A stretch of 64,000 nt of DNA from an uncultured Alphaproteobacteria bacterium (GTDB taxonomy: Bacteria > Pseudomonadota > Alphaproteobacteria > HIMB59), in NCBI GenBank assembly GCA_902527545.1, contig CABZPR010000001.1, positions 124,001 through 188,000 of the forward strand, given 5' to 3'. This document shows positions 35,422 to 45,346 of this stretch, one piece after another; positions within the stretch are counted from its first letter, which is position 1, and every line of letters begins with the position of its first letter. The position numbers and the translations under genes were made by a program. Below the pieces are notes generated by a model that saw nothing but the letters and a program-made list of their open reading frames with translations, was not told the origin of the DNA and did not search any database.

Positions 35422-36002
35422 AGTTTCCCTTTAGAACTCGGAATATTTGTTTTTCTTGGATCAATAGATATTGCTTTTTTCAGGGATAGTGCAAATGATT
35501 TAAAACAGCTTTCAATAATATGGTGATTATTTTTTCCATATAATGTTTCGATATGACAATTCATTCTTGACTCAGTAACTATAGATTTAAAAAATTCTGA
35601 AAATAATTCTTGGTCCATGTCACCGACTTTTTCTAAAGATGTTTTTACATTCCAAATAAAATAGGGACGGTTACACAAATCTAAAACTGATCTTGTTAAT
35701 GTTTCATCAAAAGAAACATAAGAGTATGCAAATCGTGTTATGCCTTTTTTATCACCAAGTGCGTTTTTTATACTCTCACCTAAAGCAATGCCAACATCTT
35801 CAACAGTATGGTGCATATCAACTTTTAGGTCGCCATCACATTTTAACTCTATATCAATCAAACTGTGGGTACTTATTTGTTGAAGCATATGGTCAAAAAA
35901 AGCAATACCAGTGTCAATTTTATTTACTCCAGAACCATCAAGGTTAACTTTTAATGATATTTGTGTTTCTTTTGTGTCTCTATTAAATGTAAATTCACGC
36001 AT
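35418..36002 (-). CDS. hisB: Imidazoleglycerol-phosphate dehydratase
   Basis: 194 residues, the monofunctional form without a phosphatase domain. Metal-binding motifs FFDHMLQQISTH and DMHHTVEDVGIALG, then NNHHIIESCFKSFA. It heads the hisB-H-A-F run and is divergent from hslV across 38 bases. Confidence 0.97.
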   Translation of the reverse strand: MREFTFNRDTKETQISLKVNLDGSGVNKIDTGIAFFDHMLQQISTHSLIDIELKCDGDLKVDMHHTVEDVGIALGESIKNALGDKKGITRFAYSYVSFDETLTRSVLDLCNRPYFIWNVKTSLEKVGDMDQELFSEFFKSIVTESRMNCHIETLYGKNNHHIIESCFKSFALSLKKAISIDPRKTNIPSSKGKL

Positions 36003-36040
36003 TTGTAATTAGCTATTTAGTACCTATATTTATAGGAATA

Positions 36041-36592
36041 ATGGATAAAAATAAAACAATAATACGCTCGACAACTGTTGTTTGCGTTCGTGATAATGAG
36101 AGTGTTGTTATAGCATCCGACGGACAAGTAACTTTGGGTACATCTGTAATTAAGTCAAACGCTAATAAGATTAGAACATTTCATAATGATCAAATTATTG
36201 TTGGTTTTGCTGGATCAACCGCTGATGCACTGACTCTTTTTGATAGACTAGAGAAAAAATGCGAAGAATTTTCATATAATCTAAAAAGAGCTTGTGTAGA
36301 ACTAGCTAAAGATTGGAGAACCGATAGGTATCTTAGAAGATTAGAGTCAATGATTATTGCAGCTGATAAAAGTGAAACATATCTTATTAGTGGAACAGGA
36401 GACGTTCTGGAACCTCAAGAAGGTATAGTTGCAATTGGATCAGGTGGTAACTTTGCCCTGAGCGCAGCAAGGGCTCTAAAAAGAAAATCTAATTTGTCTG
36501 CAAAAGAAATTGCAACAGAGTCACTTAAAGTTGCAGCAGAGCTTTGTATTTATACAAATGATACTCTAAACATCTCAGAGATTAAAATTTAA
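36041..36592 (+). CDS. hslV: ATP-dependent protease subunit HslV
   Basis: 183 residues. A 10-residue propeptide precedes the TT pair whose first Thr (11) is the expected nucleophile, followed by VVIASDGQVTLG and a conserved core FAGSTADALTLFDRLE. It forms the peptidase dodecamer with HslU. The stop overlaps the hslU ATG by one base. Confidence 0.97.
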   Translation: MDKNKTIIRSTTVVCVRDNESVVIASDGQVTLGTSVIKSNANKIRTFHNDQIIVGFAGSTADALTLFDRLEKKCEEFSYNLKRACVELAKDWRTDRYLRRLESMIIAADKSETYLISGTGDVLEPQEGIVAIGSGGNFALSAARALKRKSNLSAKEIATESLKVAAELCIYTNDTLNISEIKI

Positions 36593-37905
36593 TGGATAGT
36601 CAATCCCTCACACCAAAAGTTATTAAGGAAGAGCTTGACCGTTATGTGATTGGTCAAGATGATGCAAAAAAAGCGGTCGCTATTGCTCTTCGAAATCGGT
36701 GGAGAAGGTTAAATGTTAAAGATGAAACTTTAAGAGATGATATCATACCAAAAAATATATTAATGATTGGCCCAACAGGTTGTGGTAAAACTGAAATCGC
36801 AAGAAAATTAGCTAAGCTTACGCAGTCGCCGTTTATAAAAGTGGAGGCTACTAAATTCACAGAAATTGGGTACGTAGGAAGAGACGTTGAACAAATAATT
36901 AGAGATTTAATTGAAGTTGCAATTAATTTAGAAAAGAAAAAGATAAGAGATCGTTTCATAGATGAAGCCAAAACAAATGCAGAAGAAATTGTTTTAAAAG
37001 CACTGCTTGGTGACAATCCAAGTGAAGAAACTAAGGAAAAATTTCGGTTAATGCTAAGAGATAACCAGCTTAATGATAAAGAGATCGAAATTGCATTAGA
37101 TCAAAAATCCAATCCTTTTCAATCATTGGACATACCAGGAATGCCTGGTGCTCAAATGGGAATGATTAATATGAACGATATATTTGGTAAAGGTCTAAAA
37201 AATAAAAAGAAGACAAAACTAAAGATAGGTGAAGCTTATGAACCACTCATTCAAGAAGAAATTGAGAAAATCGCTGAAAAACAAAATGTTGTTCAAAATG
37301 CTATTAAAAGTGTTCAGGAAAGTGGAATAGTTTTTATAGATGAAATTGACAAAATTGCACCTAATAGTGAAAGACGAGGTGGGGACGTTTCAAGAGAAGG
37401 TGTGCAAAGAGATTTACTTCCACTTATTGAAGGCACAGTTGTAAGCACAAAATATGGAACAATCGAAACAAATCATATTTTATTTATTGCGTCTGGTGCT
37501 TTTCATCAATCCAAACCAAGTGATTTACTCCCAGAACTTCAAGGAAGACTACCTGTAAGAGTAAGATTAAATGCTCTTAAGAAAGATGATTTTATTAGAA
37601 TTTTAAAAGAAACTGATAATAGCTTAACCAAACAGTATAAGTCACTATTTGCAACAGAAAACATTGAATTAAAGTTTGAAGATGAGGCTTTGGAAGAAAT
37701 AGCAACTCTTACTGAACAAATAAATACTGAGGTAGAAAACATTGGAGCACGACGATTACAAACAATGTTTGAAAAAATTCTTGAGAGAATTAGTTTTGAT
37801 GCAAACCTAAGTCATCAAAAAACTGAAGTAGTAAATAAAGCCTGGGTTACAGATGCTGTAAAGTCAGAGATAAAACCTACCGACGAAAAGAAATTTATTC
37901 TTTAG
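36592..37905 (+). CDS. hslU: ATP-dependent protease ATPase HslU
   Basis: 437 residues. N-terminal LTPKVIKEELDRYVIGQDDAKKAVAIALRNRWRR, Walker A GPTGCGKTE (about 61-69), Walker B VFIDEIDKIA, sensor regions, and the C-terminal tail EKKFIL that inserts into HslV. It unfolds substrates for HslV. The 3' end overlaps the convergent smr gene by 11 bases. Confidence 0.98.
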   Translation: MDSQSLTPKVIKEELDRYVIGQDDAKKAVAIALRNRWRRLNVKDETLRDDIIPKNILMIGPTGCGKTEIARKLAKLTQSPFIKVEATKFTEIGYVGRDVEQIIRDLIEVAINLEKKKIRDRFIDEAKTNAEEIVLKALLGDNPSEETKEKFRLMLRDNQLNDKEIEIALDQKSNPFQSLDIPGMPGAQMGMINMNDIFGKGLKNKKKTKLKIGEAYEPLIQEEIEKIAEKQNVVQNAIKSVQESGIVFIDEIDKIAPNSERRGGDVSREGVQRDLLPLIEGTVVSTKYGTIETNHILFIASGAFHQSKPSDLLPELQGRLPVRVRLNALKKDDFIRILKETDNSLTKQYKSLFATENIELKFEDEALEEIATLTEQINTEVENIGARRLQTMFEKILERISFDANLSHQKTEVVNKAWVTDAVKSEIKPTDEKKFIL

Positions 37906-38395
37906 ATTTTAGCTTAATATAAAAAGCACCCAAACCACCATGTTGTATTTTACAAGGAGAATACGATTTTATCATAAATTGAAATTTCTCAGTATCTAAC
38001 CAAGAAGGAAATTGCCTTCTTATTTTTCCTGTAAAAAATTCTTCACCATTAGTTTTATTGCCAAGACCTGTTACTACAATATGAAATAAGTTTTTCTTCT
38101 TGTAATTAATTGAAAAATATTCAATTAATTTTTGGTGTGCTTGGTCAACTGTTAGGCCATGTAAATCGATTTTGCTAAAATGATGATTTTTAAACTGTTT
38201 ATAAAGATTATTATCTAAAAAAACTGATTTAACAAAATTTTTTTTAGCATGAGTATTTTTTTTACCTATGTTTTCATTCTTATTTTTGATCTCACTAGAA
38301 CCACCGATTGAAATAATAATTTTTTCATTAGGTTGTTCTTCTAGTGTTTTTTTATTTCGTTGCTTATTTAAATTAAAATTAATTTTATGAGACAA
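37895..38395 (-). CDS. Smr-domain protein
   Basis: 166 residues from the TTG at 38395. The track start (38467, also TTG) would overlap the Tim44 gene by 83 bases, whereas other overlaps here are below 21. The Smr domain KIDLHGLTVDQAHQKLIEYF ... FHIVVTGLGNKTNGEEFFTGKIRRQFPSWL occupies the C-terminal half. Smr domains nick or bind DNA/RNA, some acting on collided ribosomes. Position beside hslU and Tim44 is the usual alphaproteobacterial one. Confidence 0.8.
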   Translation of the reverse strand: MSHKINFNLNKQRNKKTLEEQPNEKIIISIGGSSEIKNKNENIGKKNTHAKKNFVKSVFLDNNLYKQFKNHHFSKIDLHGLTVDQAHQKLIEYFSINYKKKNLFHIVVTGLGNKTNGEEFFTGKIRRQFPSWLDTEKFQFMIKSYSPCKIQHGGLGAFYIKLKSKE

Positions 38396-38897
38396 GTTTG
38401 ATTGAAAAAAGCTTCCAATTAGGATCTGAGGATTTTTTATCTTTTTCAAAGCCCCATTCTTCGACAACTTTCAGAATTTCGTTATTCGCAACATTGTAAT
38501 GTTCAGTTTCAAACTTAACAGTCTTAACTAATCTTAAGTCATCAGATTTATCATCTAAAATAGAACTATTTTTTACTTCTGAAAATTTTATTTCTTTGGG
38601 TGCTTTTGCTTGTTCCATCGCTTGCATTGCTTCAGGTGTGAGCAAATCTTTCACTTTTTCAATACTGTTACTCTGATAGGCTTGAACAATCATTTCATAT
38701 GCTTTGTTAGCGCCTTCTAAAAACTCGTTATTATCATTTTTAGGAACTATTTTAGGTTTAAACTTCGATTGAGGATTTTTCTTGGTTCTAATATTTACAA
38801 TTTTTCCGTCAGAGGATCCAAGAATGCTCCTTAGGCGATACACTAAAAATATCGCGATTGCTCCAAAAAGCACGATATCTATAAATTCACTACTCAT
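38385..38897 (-). CDS. Tim44-like membrane-anchored protein (TimA)
   Basis: 170 residues. One N-terminal membrane helix (7-25) followed by FGSSDG-type linker and a Tim44-like domain (about 60-170: ANKAYEMIVQAYQSNSIEKVKDLLTPEAMQAM). It is shorter than most bacterial TimA proteins. Family members associate with the inner membrane and may assist protein transport. It overlaps dnaQ by 8 bases; the secB, fxsA and mltA genes often found here are missing. Confidence 0.82.
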   Translation of the reverse strand: MSSEFIDIVLFGAIAIFLVYRLRSILGSSDGKIVNIRTKKNPQSKFKPKIVPKNDNNEFLEGANKAYEMIVQAYQSNSIEKVKDLLTPEAMQAMEQAKAPKEIKFSEVKNSSILDDKSDDLRLVKTVKFETEHYNVANNEILKVVEEWGFEKDKKSSDPNWKLFSIKLVS

Positions 38898-39570
38898 AAT
38901 TTTTCAACATTTTAGCCCAATTTGAATTAGGTAATTTATTTCTTATAAACTCTTTATGGGCGTCTGTCTCTTCTTTTGTTAATACGATGGATGTGTAATT
39001 CGGCTCACTAGCTAAGTTAATTTTATCTGATTTTGCCTCGCTAAATTCCAATCCAATTTGGTTTATGCCTTGTAATTCCAAATACACATCAGTAAGGAGT
39101 TTAGCGTCTTTTAAAGCACCGTGTTGATCTCTATTAATAAGTGTATTAATTTTTAATTTCTTTATAAGTGCGTCTAATGATACTTGCTGACCTGGAAACC
39201 GTTCTCTTGCAATTTTTATTGTGTCTATAACTCTCTCCTTAGATATTATTGGTTTAGATATTCTCTCAAGTTCAAAGTTTAAAAAGCCTATATCAAAAGA
39301 TGCATTATGAGCGACAATGTAACTATCATGGATGAAATCTAGGAAACTGTCAGCGATTTCTTCAAAAATTGGTTTATCTGTCAAATATTCATTAGTTATT
39401 CCGTGTATTTTAATATTATCCTCAGTAAGAGTTTTAGAAGGGTTCACATATTCGTGATAGTGTAACCCGACTTCTTTTTTGTTAAGTTCAATACAGCCAA
39501 TTTCAATAATTCGATGTCCCTCTTTAAATTCTAAGCCTGTAGTTTCAATATCAAGTATAATTTCTCTCAT
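38890..39570 (-). CDS. dnaQ: DNA polymerase III epsilon subunit
   Basis: 226 residues. DEDDh exonuclease motifs: DIETTGLEFKEGHRIIEIGCIE (Exo I), VAHNASFDIGFLNFEL (Exo II) and RDQHGALKDAKLL (Exo III). It is the proofreading 3'-5' exonuclease. It overlaps coaE by 4 bases in a tight five-gene run. Confidence 0.95.
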   Translation of the reverse strand: MREIILDIETTGLEFKEGHRIIEIGCIELNKKEVGLHYHEYVNPSKTLTEDNIKIHGITNEYLTDKPIFEEIADSFLDFIHDSYIVAHNASFDIGFLNFELERISKPIISKERVIDTIKIARERFPGQQVSLDALIKKLKINTLINRDQHGALKDAKLLTDVYLELQGINQIGLEFSEAKSDKINLASEPNYTSIVLTKEETDAHKEFIRNKLPNSNWAKMLKNYE

Positions 39571-40124
39571 AATTTATTTAATAATTTAATTATATTTAAA
39601 CGTAAGTTCAAGATTGAACCATTATTGTTTACTGTAAAAGTTGATTTATTCTTTTTTATATTCTCTTTAATCTGCTTATTATTCATTAATTTAAAATAAT
39701 TCTCTGAGACACCTCTGTTTAAAACCCTTTGTTTTCTCTTAGTAGCATCAGAGTTTACGAATATGGTGACATTAAAATTACTAGATAAATTTTCTTCGTA
39801 AAGTAATGGAATTTCATAAAATACTGGCTGATAAGACTGATGTTTCTGAGATACTAATTTTTTTTTGGAATATAAAAGGGGGTATATTGCTCTCTTAAGT
39901 CTCCTGTTGAACTCTTCATTCAGTAACATTTTAATTATTTCTTGTTTATAATTATGATCATTAAGTTTTAATTTTTCTAAAATTATTTTTCTAGTACGGT
40001 CATCTTTGTATAATTTTGAAATTATAGCATCAGACGATATACAAGAAAAACCCAGCTTTGAGATAAATTTAATAAATTCAGTTTTACCTGATCCTATATT
40101 TCCTGTAACTGCAACTTTAATCAT
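39567..40124 (-). CDS. coaE: Dephospho-CoA kinase
   Basis: 185 residues. P-loop GNIGSGKTEF (about 8-17), then the DAIISKLY substrate motif and a lid with RKQRVLNRG. Last step of coenzyme A synthesis. It overlaps both neighbours by 4 bases. Confidence 0.93.
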   Translation of the reverse strand: MIKVAVTGNIGSGKTEFIKFISKLGFSCISSDAIISKLYKDDRTRKIILEKLKLNDHNYKQEIIKMLLNEEFNRRLKRAIYPLLYSKKKLVSQKHQSYQPVFYEIPLLYEENLSSNFNVTIFVNSDATKRKQRVLNRGVSENYFKLMNNKQIKENIKKNKSTFTVNNNGSILNLRLNIIKLLNKL

Positions 40125-40936
40125 ATTTTATTTATGAGCATTTGATAAATTTCTTTGTCTATTCCTATTTTATTACCTGACCAAATTTCGTAAGATGGTT
40201 TTGCTTGTTCTACAAGCATCTTCAATCCACCTGAGTATTTTATGTCATGTTTTTTTGCTATTTTTAACAGATCTGTATCAATTGGGTTGTAAACAATGTC
40301 AATTACTCCTCTAGCGTTCTTAACTAAATTCAAAATATTTCTGTTGATTTTATTTTTTTTAGTCATCCCTGCACTAGATGCATTGATAATTAAATCATAT
40401 CTCTTCCTGAGACGAGTTGATTTAATCAGGAAACGATTAAATTTAAATTTTTTTTTAAGATTTTCTTCCCTTCTCATCGATGTTGCAAAAATATCAATAT
40501 TTTTAATACTTTTTTTATTTAGAAAATATAAAATAGCTCTTGCAGCGCCCCCTGCGCCAACTAATAGTACAGATTTTGTATTTTTAATTTTTAAGGAATT
40601 AAAAGTCTTGCTGAAACCAATAACATCTGTGTTATCTCCAAAAATTGTTTTATTTTTTTTATAAATTAAATTTATAGAACCGATTTTATTTGCTTTTGTT
40701 GTGACTTTATCACAAAAATTAATAAAAATTTCTTTATATGGTATAGTAATATTAAACCCAATAAATTGTTTATCTCTTCTATAATTATTGAAAAATTTAT
40801 CTATTTTTTTTTCCTGTACCTCGTATTTTCTATAAATAAATTTATTATTTTTTTTTTTTGCCCAATGATTATGTATGAATGGGGATAATGAATGATTTAG
40901 TTTTTTTGCTACAATGCCTATTTTTTTTTTATTCAT
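40121..40936 (-). CDS. aroE: Shikimate dehydrogenase
   Basis: 271 residues. Substrate motif NHSLSPFIHNHWAKK, catalytic region GFNITIPYKEIFINFCD with Lys, nucleotide fold LLVGAGGAARAIL, and INASSAGM. Fourth step of the shikimate pathway. It is very lysine-rich, as are its neighbours on this arm. Confidence 0.95.
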   Translation of the reverse strand: MNKKKIGIVAKKLNHSLSPFIHNHWAKKKNNKFIYRKYEVQEKKIDKFFNNYRRDKQFIGFNITIPYKEIFINFCDKVTTKANKIGSINLIYKKNKTIFGDNTDVIGFSKTFNSLKIKNTKSVLLVGAGGAARAILYFLNKKSIKNIDIFATSMRREENLKKKFKFNRFLIKSTRLRKRYDLIINASSAGMTKKNKINRNILNLVKNARGVIDIVYNPIDTDLLKIAKKHDIKYSGGLKMLVEQAKPSYEIWSGNKIGIDKEIYQMLINKI

Positions 40937-41530
40937 TTAGATACTTCTTAGTGTCTTTAAAAAATTAATAACATCCATTCCAATAATATTGAAATAACTG
41001 CCGTATATATCCTTAAAGAAAAAATTTCCCTTCCCTTCTATGTTATAACAACCTACGGCCTTCGATACTTGTTTAAAGTTCTTATCAACGTAATTATTGA
41101 TATCTTTTACTCTAGTATTTTTAAAAGTTATTTTTGTTTTCGTTAGAGTGCTTTTTATTAGATTGTTATTTATCATAAAAATCATGGCTGTGTAAAGATC
41201 ATGAGATTTATCATTAAATTCTTTAAGGGTTCTTTTACAGCACTCGGGACTGGCACATTTATAAATAGTTTTTTTTTTAAATAAGATTGTTGTATCAAAA
41301 GTCACAATAATTTTATTTCTATATTTTTTAGAAAGATGTTCAGCTTTAGCTTTTGCAATTTTTAATGCATCATATTTATCATTATTTAAATCTTTTACCT
41401 TTTTTTCATTTATGTTGGGCGATCTGTGCTGAAATTTTAGGTTCATTAATTTAAAAATTTTTCTCCTAGATTGGCTTTTTGTGCCAATAATAACCTGTTT
41501 AGTTAATTGTGGATTAAGTGACTTATTCAT
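40937..41530 (-). CDS. maf: Maf-family nucleotide pyrophosphatase
   Basis: 197 residues. The N-terminal IGTKSQSRRKIFKLM replaces the usual ASxSPRR loop, and the catalytic Asp lies in IVTFDTTILFKKK. C-terminal YNIEGKGNFFFKDIYGSYFNIIGM is the family end motif. It hydrolyses modified nucleotides. It is the first gene left of the putative origin and begins the maf-aroE-coaE-dnaQ run. Confidence 0.88.
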   Translation of the reverse strand: MNKSLNPQLTKQVIIGTKSQSRRKIFKLMNLKFQHRSPNINEKKVKDLNNDKYDALKIAKAKAEHLSKKYRNKIIVTFDTTILFKKKTIYKCASPECCKRTLKEFNDKSHDLYTAMIFMINNNLIKSTLTKTKITFKNTRVKDINNYVDKNFKQVSKAVGCYNIEGKGNFFFKDIYGSYFNIIGMDVINFLKTLRSI

Positions 41531-41764
41531 AAAATTTGTGAGTTTTATACAACGAAATAACCATTAATTTATAAATATTAAGTTATCAACATTTGTTATT
41601 AAATAACTAAAAAAGTACTTAAATATAGGTTTTTTTAAATAAGAAGGTGTTAATCCCCATCATTCGACATACAACAACATACCTATATATAAATATATAT
41701 ATTTTCTCTTTATTTTTTGTTATATACCTAATTAATATATCTAACTATCTAAGTAATTCCCAAT
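41531..41764. other. Candidate replication origin (oriC) between maf and rho
   Basis: 234 bases, almost pure AT in its right part (TATATATAAATATATATATTTT around 41685-41705), between divergent maf and rho. It has one DnaA-box-like site, TTATCAACA (41583-41591, one mismatch to TTATCCACA), and a weaker TTATACAAC (41545-41553). In several alphaproteobacteria the origin separates the maf/aroE/coaE/dnaQ arm from the rho/mnmE/mnmG/parAB arm, exactly the arrangement here. The rho promoter must also be here. Confidence 0.6.
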
Positions 41765-43021
41765 ATGCATCTAAACGAACTAAAAGATAAAAAACCTCAA
41801 GAACTATTAGACTATGCTGAATCTTTAGGGATAGAAAATGCCTCTGGTTTAAAGAAGCAAGACATATATTTTTCTGTTTTAAAAAAATTCGCTGAAAAAA
41901 ATGAAGAAATAACAGGCGAAGGTGTATTAGAAACAATGCAAGATGGTTTTGGATTTTTAAGATCAGCAAACTCTAATTATCTTCCAGGACCAGATGATAT
42001 ATATGTCAGCCCAAATCAAATAAAGAAGTATGGACTTAGAAAAGGTGATACACTTGAGGGACCTATCCGACCTCCTAAAGATGGTGAAAGATATTTTGCA
42101 CTAGTGGAAACCAATAAAGTAAATTTTATTGAAATAGATAAAAATAATAAATTTAAAACAAATTTCGATAATTTAACCCCTCTTTATCCAGAGAAAAAAT
42201 TTAATCTAGAGACAGAAAAACCAGACACAGATTTATCATCAAGAATTATAGATATTATTGCACCAGTTGGTGCTGGTCAAAGATCTTTAATTGTTGCACC
42301 ACCAAGATCAGGTAAAACAGTAATTTTACAAAAAATAGCGAAGTCAATTGCTGAAAATTTTCCTGATGTTTATCTAATGGTCCTTTTAATAGATGAAAGA
42401 CCAGAGGAAGTTACAGATATGCAACGATCTGTCAAAGGTGAAGTAATTAGTTCAACATTTGATGAACCAGCTGCAAGACACGTCCAAGTTGCAGAAATGG
42501 TAATTGAAAAAGCCAAAAGACTAGCTGAGAATAAATATGATGTTGTAATTCTTTTAGACTCCATTACTAGATTAGGAAGAGCATATAACACTGTTGTACC
42601 TTCAAGTGGTAAAGTTTTAACAGGTGGTGTAGATGCTAATGCACTTCAAAGACCAAAAAGATTTTTTGGTGCTGCAAGAAATATCGAAGAAGGTGGTTCA
42701 TTAACAATTATTGCAACTGCGCTAATAGAAACAGGTAGTAGAATGGATGAAGTAATTTTTGAAGAATTTAAAGGTACCGGTAATTCTGAAATCGTCCTTG
42801 ATAGAAAATTATCAGATAAAAGAACATATCCTGCAATAGATGTTCAAAAGTCAGGTACAAGAAAAGAAGACTTGTTATTAGATGCAGGTGACCTTCAAAA
42901 AGTCTTTATTTTAAGGAAAATTTTATCATCAATGGGTACCGTGGATGCTATGGAGTTCCTTCTAGATAAGATGAAAGACTGCAAAACTAACGAAGAGTTC
43001 TTCAGCAGCATGAATCAATAG
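41765..43021 (+). CDS. rho: Transcription termination factor Rho
   Basis: 418 residues, full length. N-terminal helix-loop region ([22 protein letters not shown]), RNA-binding fold [32 protein letters not shown], and ATPase with [20 protein letters not shown] and [15 protein letters not shown]. Hexameric RNA helicase that ends transcripts. First gene to the right of the putative origin. Confidence 0.98.
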   Translation: MHLNELKDKKPQELLDYAESLGIENASGLKKQDIYFSVLKKFAEKNEEITGEGVLETMQDGFGFLRSANSNYLPGPDDIYVSPNQIKKYGLRKGDTLEGPIRPPKDGERYFALVETNKVNFIEIDKNNKFKTNFDNLTPLYPEKKFNLETEKPDTDLSSRIIDIIAPVGAGQRSLIVAPPRSGKTVILQKIAKSIAENFPDVYLMVLLIDERPEEVTDMQRSVKGEVISSTFDEPAARHVQVAEMVIEKAKRLAENKYDVVILLDSITRLGRAYNTVVPSSGKVLTGGVDANALQRPKRFFGAARNIEEGGSLTIIATALIETGSRMDEVIFEEFKGTGNSEIVLDRKLSDKRTYPAIDVQKSGTRKEDLLLDAGDLQKVFILRKILSSMGTVDAMEFLLDKMKDCKTNEEFFSSMNQ

Positions 43022-43041
43022 TTTAAAATCCAAATAATAGA

Positions 43042-43953
43042 CTAAAACCAATTTATACCTTCATCCTCGCAAAGTTTTTTTAACCTCAGAGGATAATCAG
43101 TTATTATTCCATCAACACCGTATTCGATCATTTTGAACATTTCATATTTTTCATTAACGGTCCAAACATTCACAGCAAGTCCTTCCTCATGAGAAATTCT
43201 AACCATATCTTTGTTTATATCTTTACTTTTAGAATGCCATGCTTTTCCACCTAATGCCTTGATAAGTCTTGGTAGTTCTCTGCTATCGCTATCTTTTAAG
43301 GGTATGAAGTCTAACCAAGGTGATTTATTATTGACTATTCCTTTAAGATCAGATGTTAAATAAGCTCTTGAGATCTTGGGATCAATATTTTTTATTTCTT
43401 TTAAAACTCTCCAATCAAAAGACGAGTAGATTACTTTATCTTTCAATTCTGTTTTATTAACTTCATCAACTATTAATCTTGCCATTACATTTGGAGGGGG
43501 TGTTAAGTTGTTTTCAACAGGTGTTGATTTAATTTCTAAATTAATTATTAAATTATCTGAAATATTATTTGATGTTAATTCAAGTAGATCAGACAATTTT
43601 GGAATATTTTTTTCACCTAAAATTTTCTGATTTTTAAATCTCTTTCCGTATTTAGATTTTTTATCAATTGATCCAATTTTAAATCTAAAAAGCTCTTCAT
43701 AAGTTAAATTGAAAATTCTGATATCGTCATTTTCAATCCAATCTCCTTTGCTATTTTTTGTAAGCGCCGGGTTTAATCTAAAATCATGATTTACGGTTGG
43801 CACTAAGTCTTTAGTAAGTAAAGTGTCAGTTTCGTATGCTGTAATTTTATTCTCAAATAAAAACTCAAAACTATCAAGAGTGTTTTCTGGTAAATCGCCC
43901 CTCGCCCCCCTGTGCCCATAAATTTTAATATGATTTGATTTTGTTAATATCAT
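43042..43953 (-). CDS. Glycerophosphodiester phosphodiesterase
   Basis: 303 residues. The GDPD signature YGHRGARGDLPENTLDSFEF with the catalytic His-Arg, YETDTLLTKDLVPTVNHDF with metal ligands, and C-terminal AVNVWTVNEKYEMFKMIEYGVDGIITDYP. It releases glycerol-3-phosphate from lipid head groups. No signal peptide is seen, so cytoplasmic. It interrupts the rho-mnmE order on the opposite strand. Confidence 0.92.
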   Translation of the reverse strand: MILTKSNHIKIYGHRGARGDLPENTLDSFEFLFENKITAYETDTLLTKDLVPTVNHDFRLNPALTKNSKGDWIENDDIRIFNLTYEELFRFKIGSIDKKSKYGKRFKNQKILGEKNIPKLSDLLELTSNNISDNLIINLEIKSTPVENNLTPPPNVMARLIVDEVNKTELKDKVIYSSFDWRVLKEIKNIDPKISRAYLTSDLKGIVNNKSPWLDFIPLKDSDSRELPRLIKALGGKAWHSKSKDINKDMVRISHEEGLAVNVWTVNEKYEMFKMIEYGVDGIITDYPLRLKKLCEDEGINWF

Positions 43954-44019
43954 TTGACTGTTCTTTTTATTTTTTTCATTGGTAGACTAGAATTATTATA
44001 AACTTATAATAATCAAGTT

Positions 44020-45345
44020 TTGTTTAAGTCTGGAACAATATATTCAAACTTTACTCCTTTAGTGAAGGCCCCAGTTATTGGTTATAGAATTTCTGGAGAT
44101 GACGTTTTGAATATCTTAAAGAAAATCACCAGAAAGAATTTTTCTAAAGATCACTCATTAATCCGAATAGTTAAAATTTATCAAAAAGATAAGTCCATAT
44201 TGGATGAGTGTAGTGTGGTATATTTTAAATCTCCAAAATCCTTTACTGGAGAGGATGTCTGTGAAATTTTTTTACACGGCTCACCACTTATAGCAAGTCA
44301 GTTTGAACAATTATTAAAGGATCTAAAACTCCCAGGCTTACGGTTGGCAAAAAATGGAGAGTTCTCTTACAGGTCTGTTCTAAATAGCAAGAATTCTCTT
44401 AAACAAGCTAAGGCTATTAATGGAATAATTTCCAATGAAAGCTTTTCAGGCTTAGAGTATAACAAAAGACTACTTTTTGAGGGAGATATTGTTAGCGGCC
44501 TTGTTCCTTTAAGAGAGGAGGTAATAGATTTATTCTCAGAAATAACTGCATCGATTGACTTTGTTGACGACGAGGACTTTAATTTTAATCAAATAAAGAA
44601 AAAGATAAGAAAATTTTTCACTAATTGTAATAATTTATTACATAAAAATAGAACAAAAATAGAACAAAAAAATATATGTAGAATTATGTTGGTAGGTCAA
44701 GTAAATGTAGGCAAGTCGACTCTATTTAACAAAATTATTGATAAAGATAGAGCAATCGTAACAAATATCAAAGGTACTACAAGGGATATTCTCTCAAATG
44801 AATTTATAATTAATAGTAATCGGTTTGAAATCTTCGATACCGCAGGGCAAAGATCTAAACAAGGTAAAATAGAAAAATATGGCTATAAAAAAGCACAGAA
44901 AATATCGATGGAAATTGACCATTTTTTTGTTCTAATCGATCAAAATACTAAAAAGTCTGATATATCAACACTTCTCAAGGATTTCATGATACATAAGAAT
45001 TACAGTTTAATTGAGACAAAATCTGATATATATAAATATAAAACAGATAATATCAAAATAAACCATAATCTAGACAGGGATAAAATATACCAGAAATTAA
45101 AATTATCTTCGATTCATCAAAGATATGTAAAAAATAATAATAAAATTACTGATCTTAATTTAGAAGAAATCGACTTTTTGGCAAGAGTGTTAGAATATGA
45201 ACACGATATTGCTAAGGAAAAGGATATTTTGATCATAGCCCAGGTAATGAGAAATATATTAGATGATTTTTCCTATGAATTTGGTTATATTAACAACGAA
45301 GATGTTTACGATAGAGTTTTTAGCAAATTTTGCATAGGGAAGTAG
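44020..45345 (+). CDS. mnmE: tRNA modification GTPase MnmE
   Basis: 441 residues starting at TTG. N-terminal folate-binding domain, central helices, inserted GTPase with G1 GQVNVGKSTLF, G2 TNIKGTTRDI, G3 DTAGQR, G4 TKSD, and the C-terminal catalytic FCIGK. With MnmG it modifies wobble uridine 34. Its N-terminus (SGTIYSNFTPLVKAPVIGYRISG) is a little divergent. One base separates it from mnmG. Confidence 0.95.
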   Translation: MFKSGTIYSNFTPLVKAPVIGYRISGDDVLNILKKITRKNFSKDHSLIRIVKIYQKDKSILDECSVVYFKSPKSFTGEDVCEIFLHGSPLIASQFEQLLKDLKLPGLRLAKNGEFSYRSVLNSKNSLKQAKAINGIISNESFSGLEYNKRLLFEGDIVSGLVPLREEVIDLFSEITASIDFVDDEDFNFNQIKKKIRKFFTNCNNLLHKNRTKIEQKNICRIMLVGQVNVGKSTLFNKIIDKDRAIVTNIKGTTRDILSNEFIINSNRFEIFDTAGQRSKQGKIEKYGYKKAQKISMEIDHFFVLIDQNTKKSDISTLLKDFMIHKNYSLIETKSDIYKYKTDNIKINHNLDRDKIYQKLKLSSIHQRYVKNNNKITDLNLEEIDFLARVLEYEHDIAKEKDILIIAQVMRNILDDFSYEFGYINNEDVYDRVFSKFCIGK

Positions 45346-45346
45346 A

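Noticed and set aside
37895-38467. Smr ORF starting at 38467, overlapping Tim44 by 83 bases
   Set aside because: Both candidate starts are TTG; the downstream one gives an 11-base overlap typical of this window, so a frameshift or long overlap need not be assumed.
41680-41710. TA-rich tract as a simple tandem repeat
   Set aside because: It is irregular and short; better seen as the unwinding part of the candidate origin.
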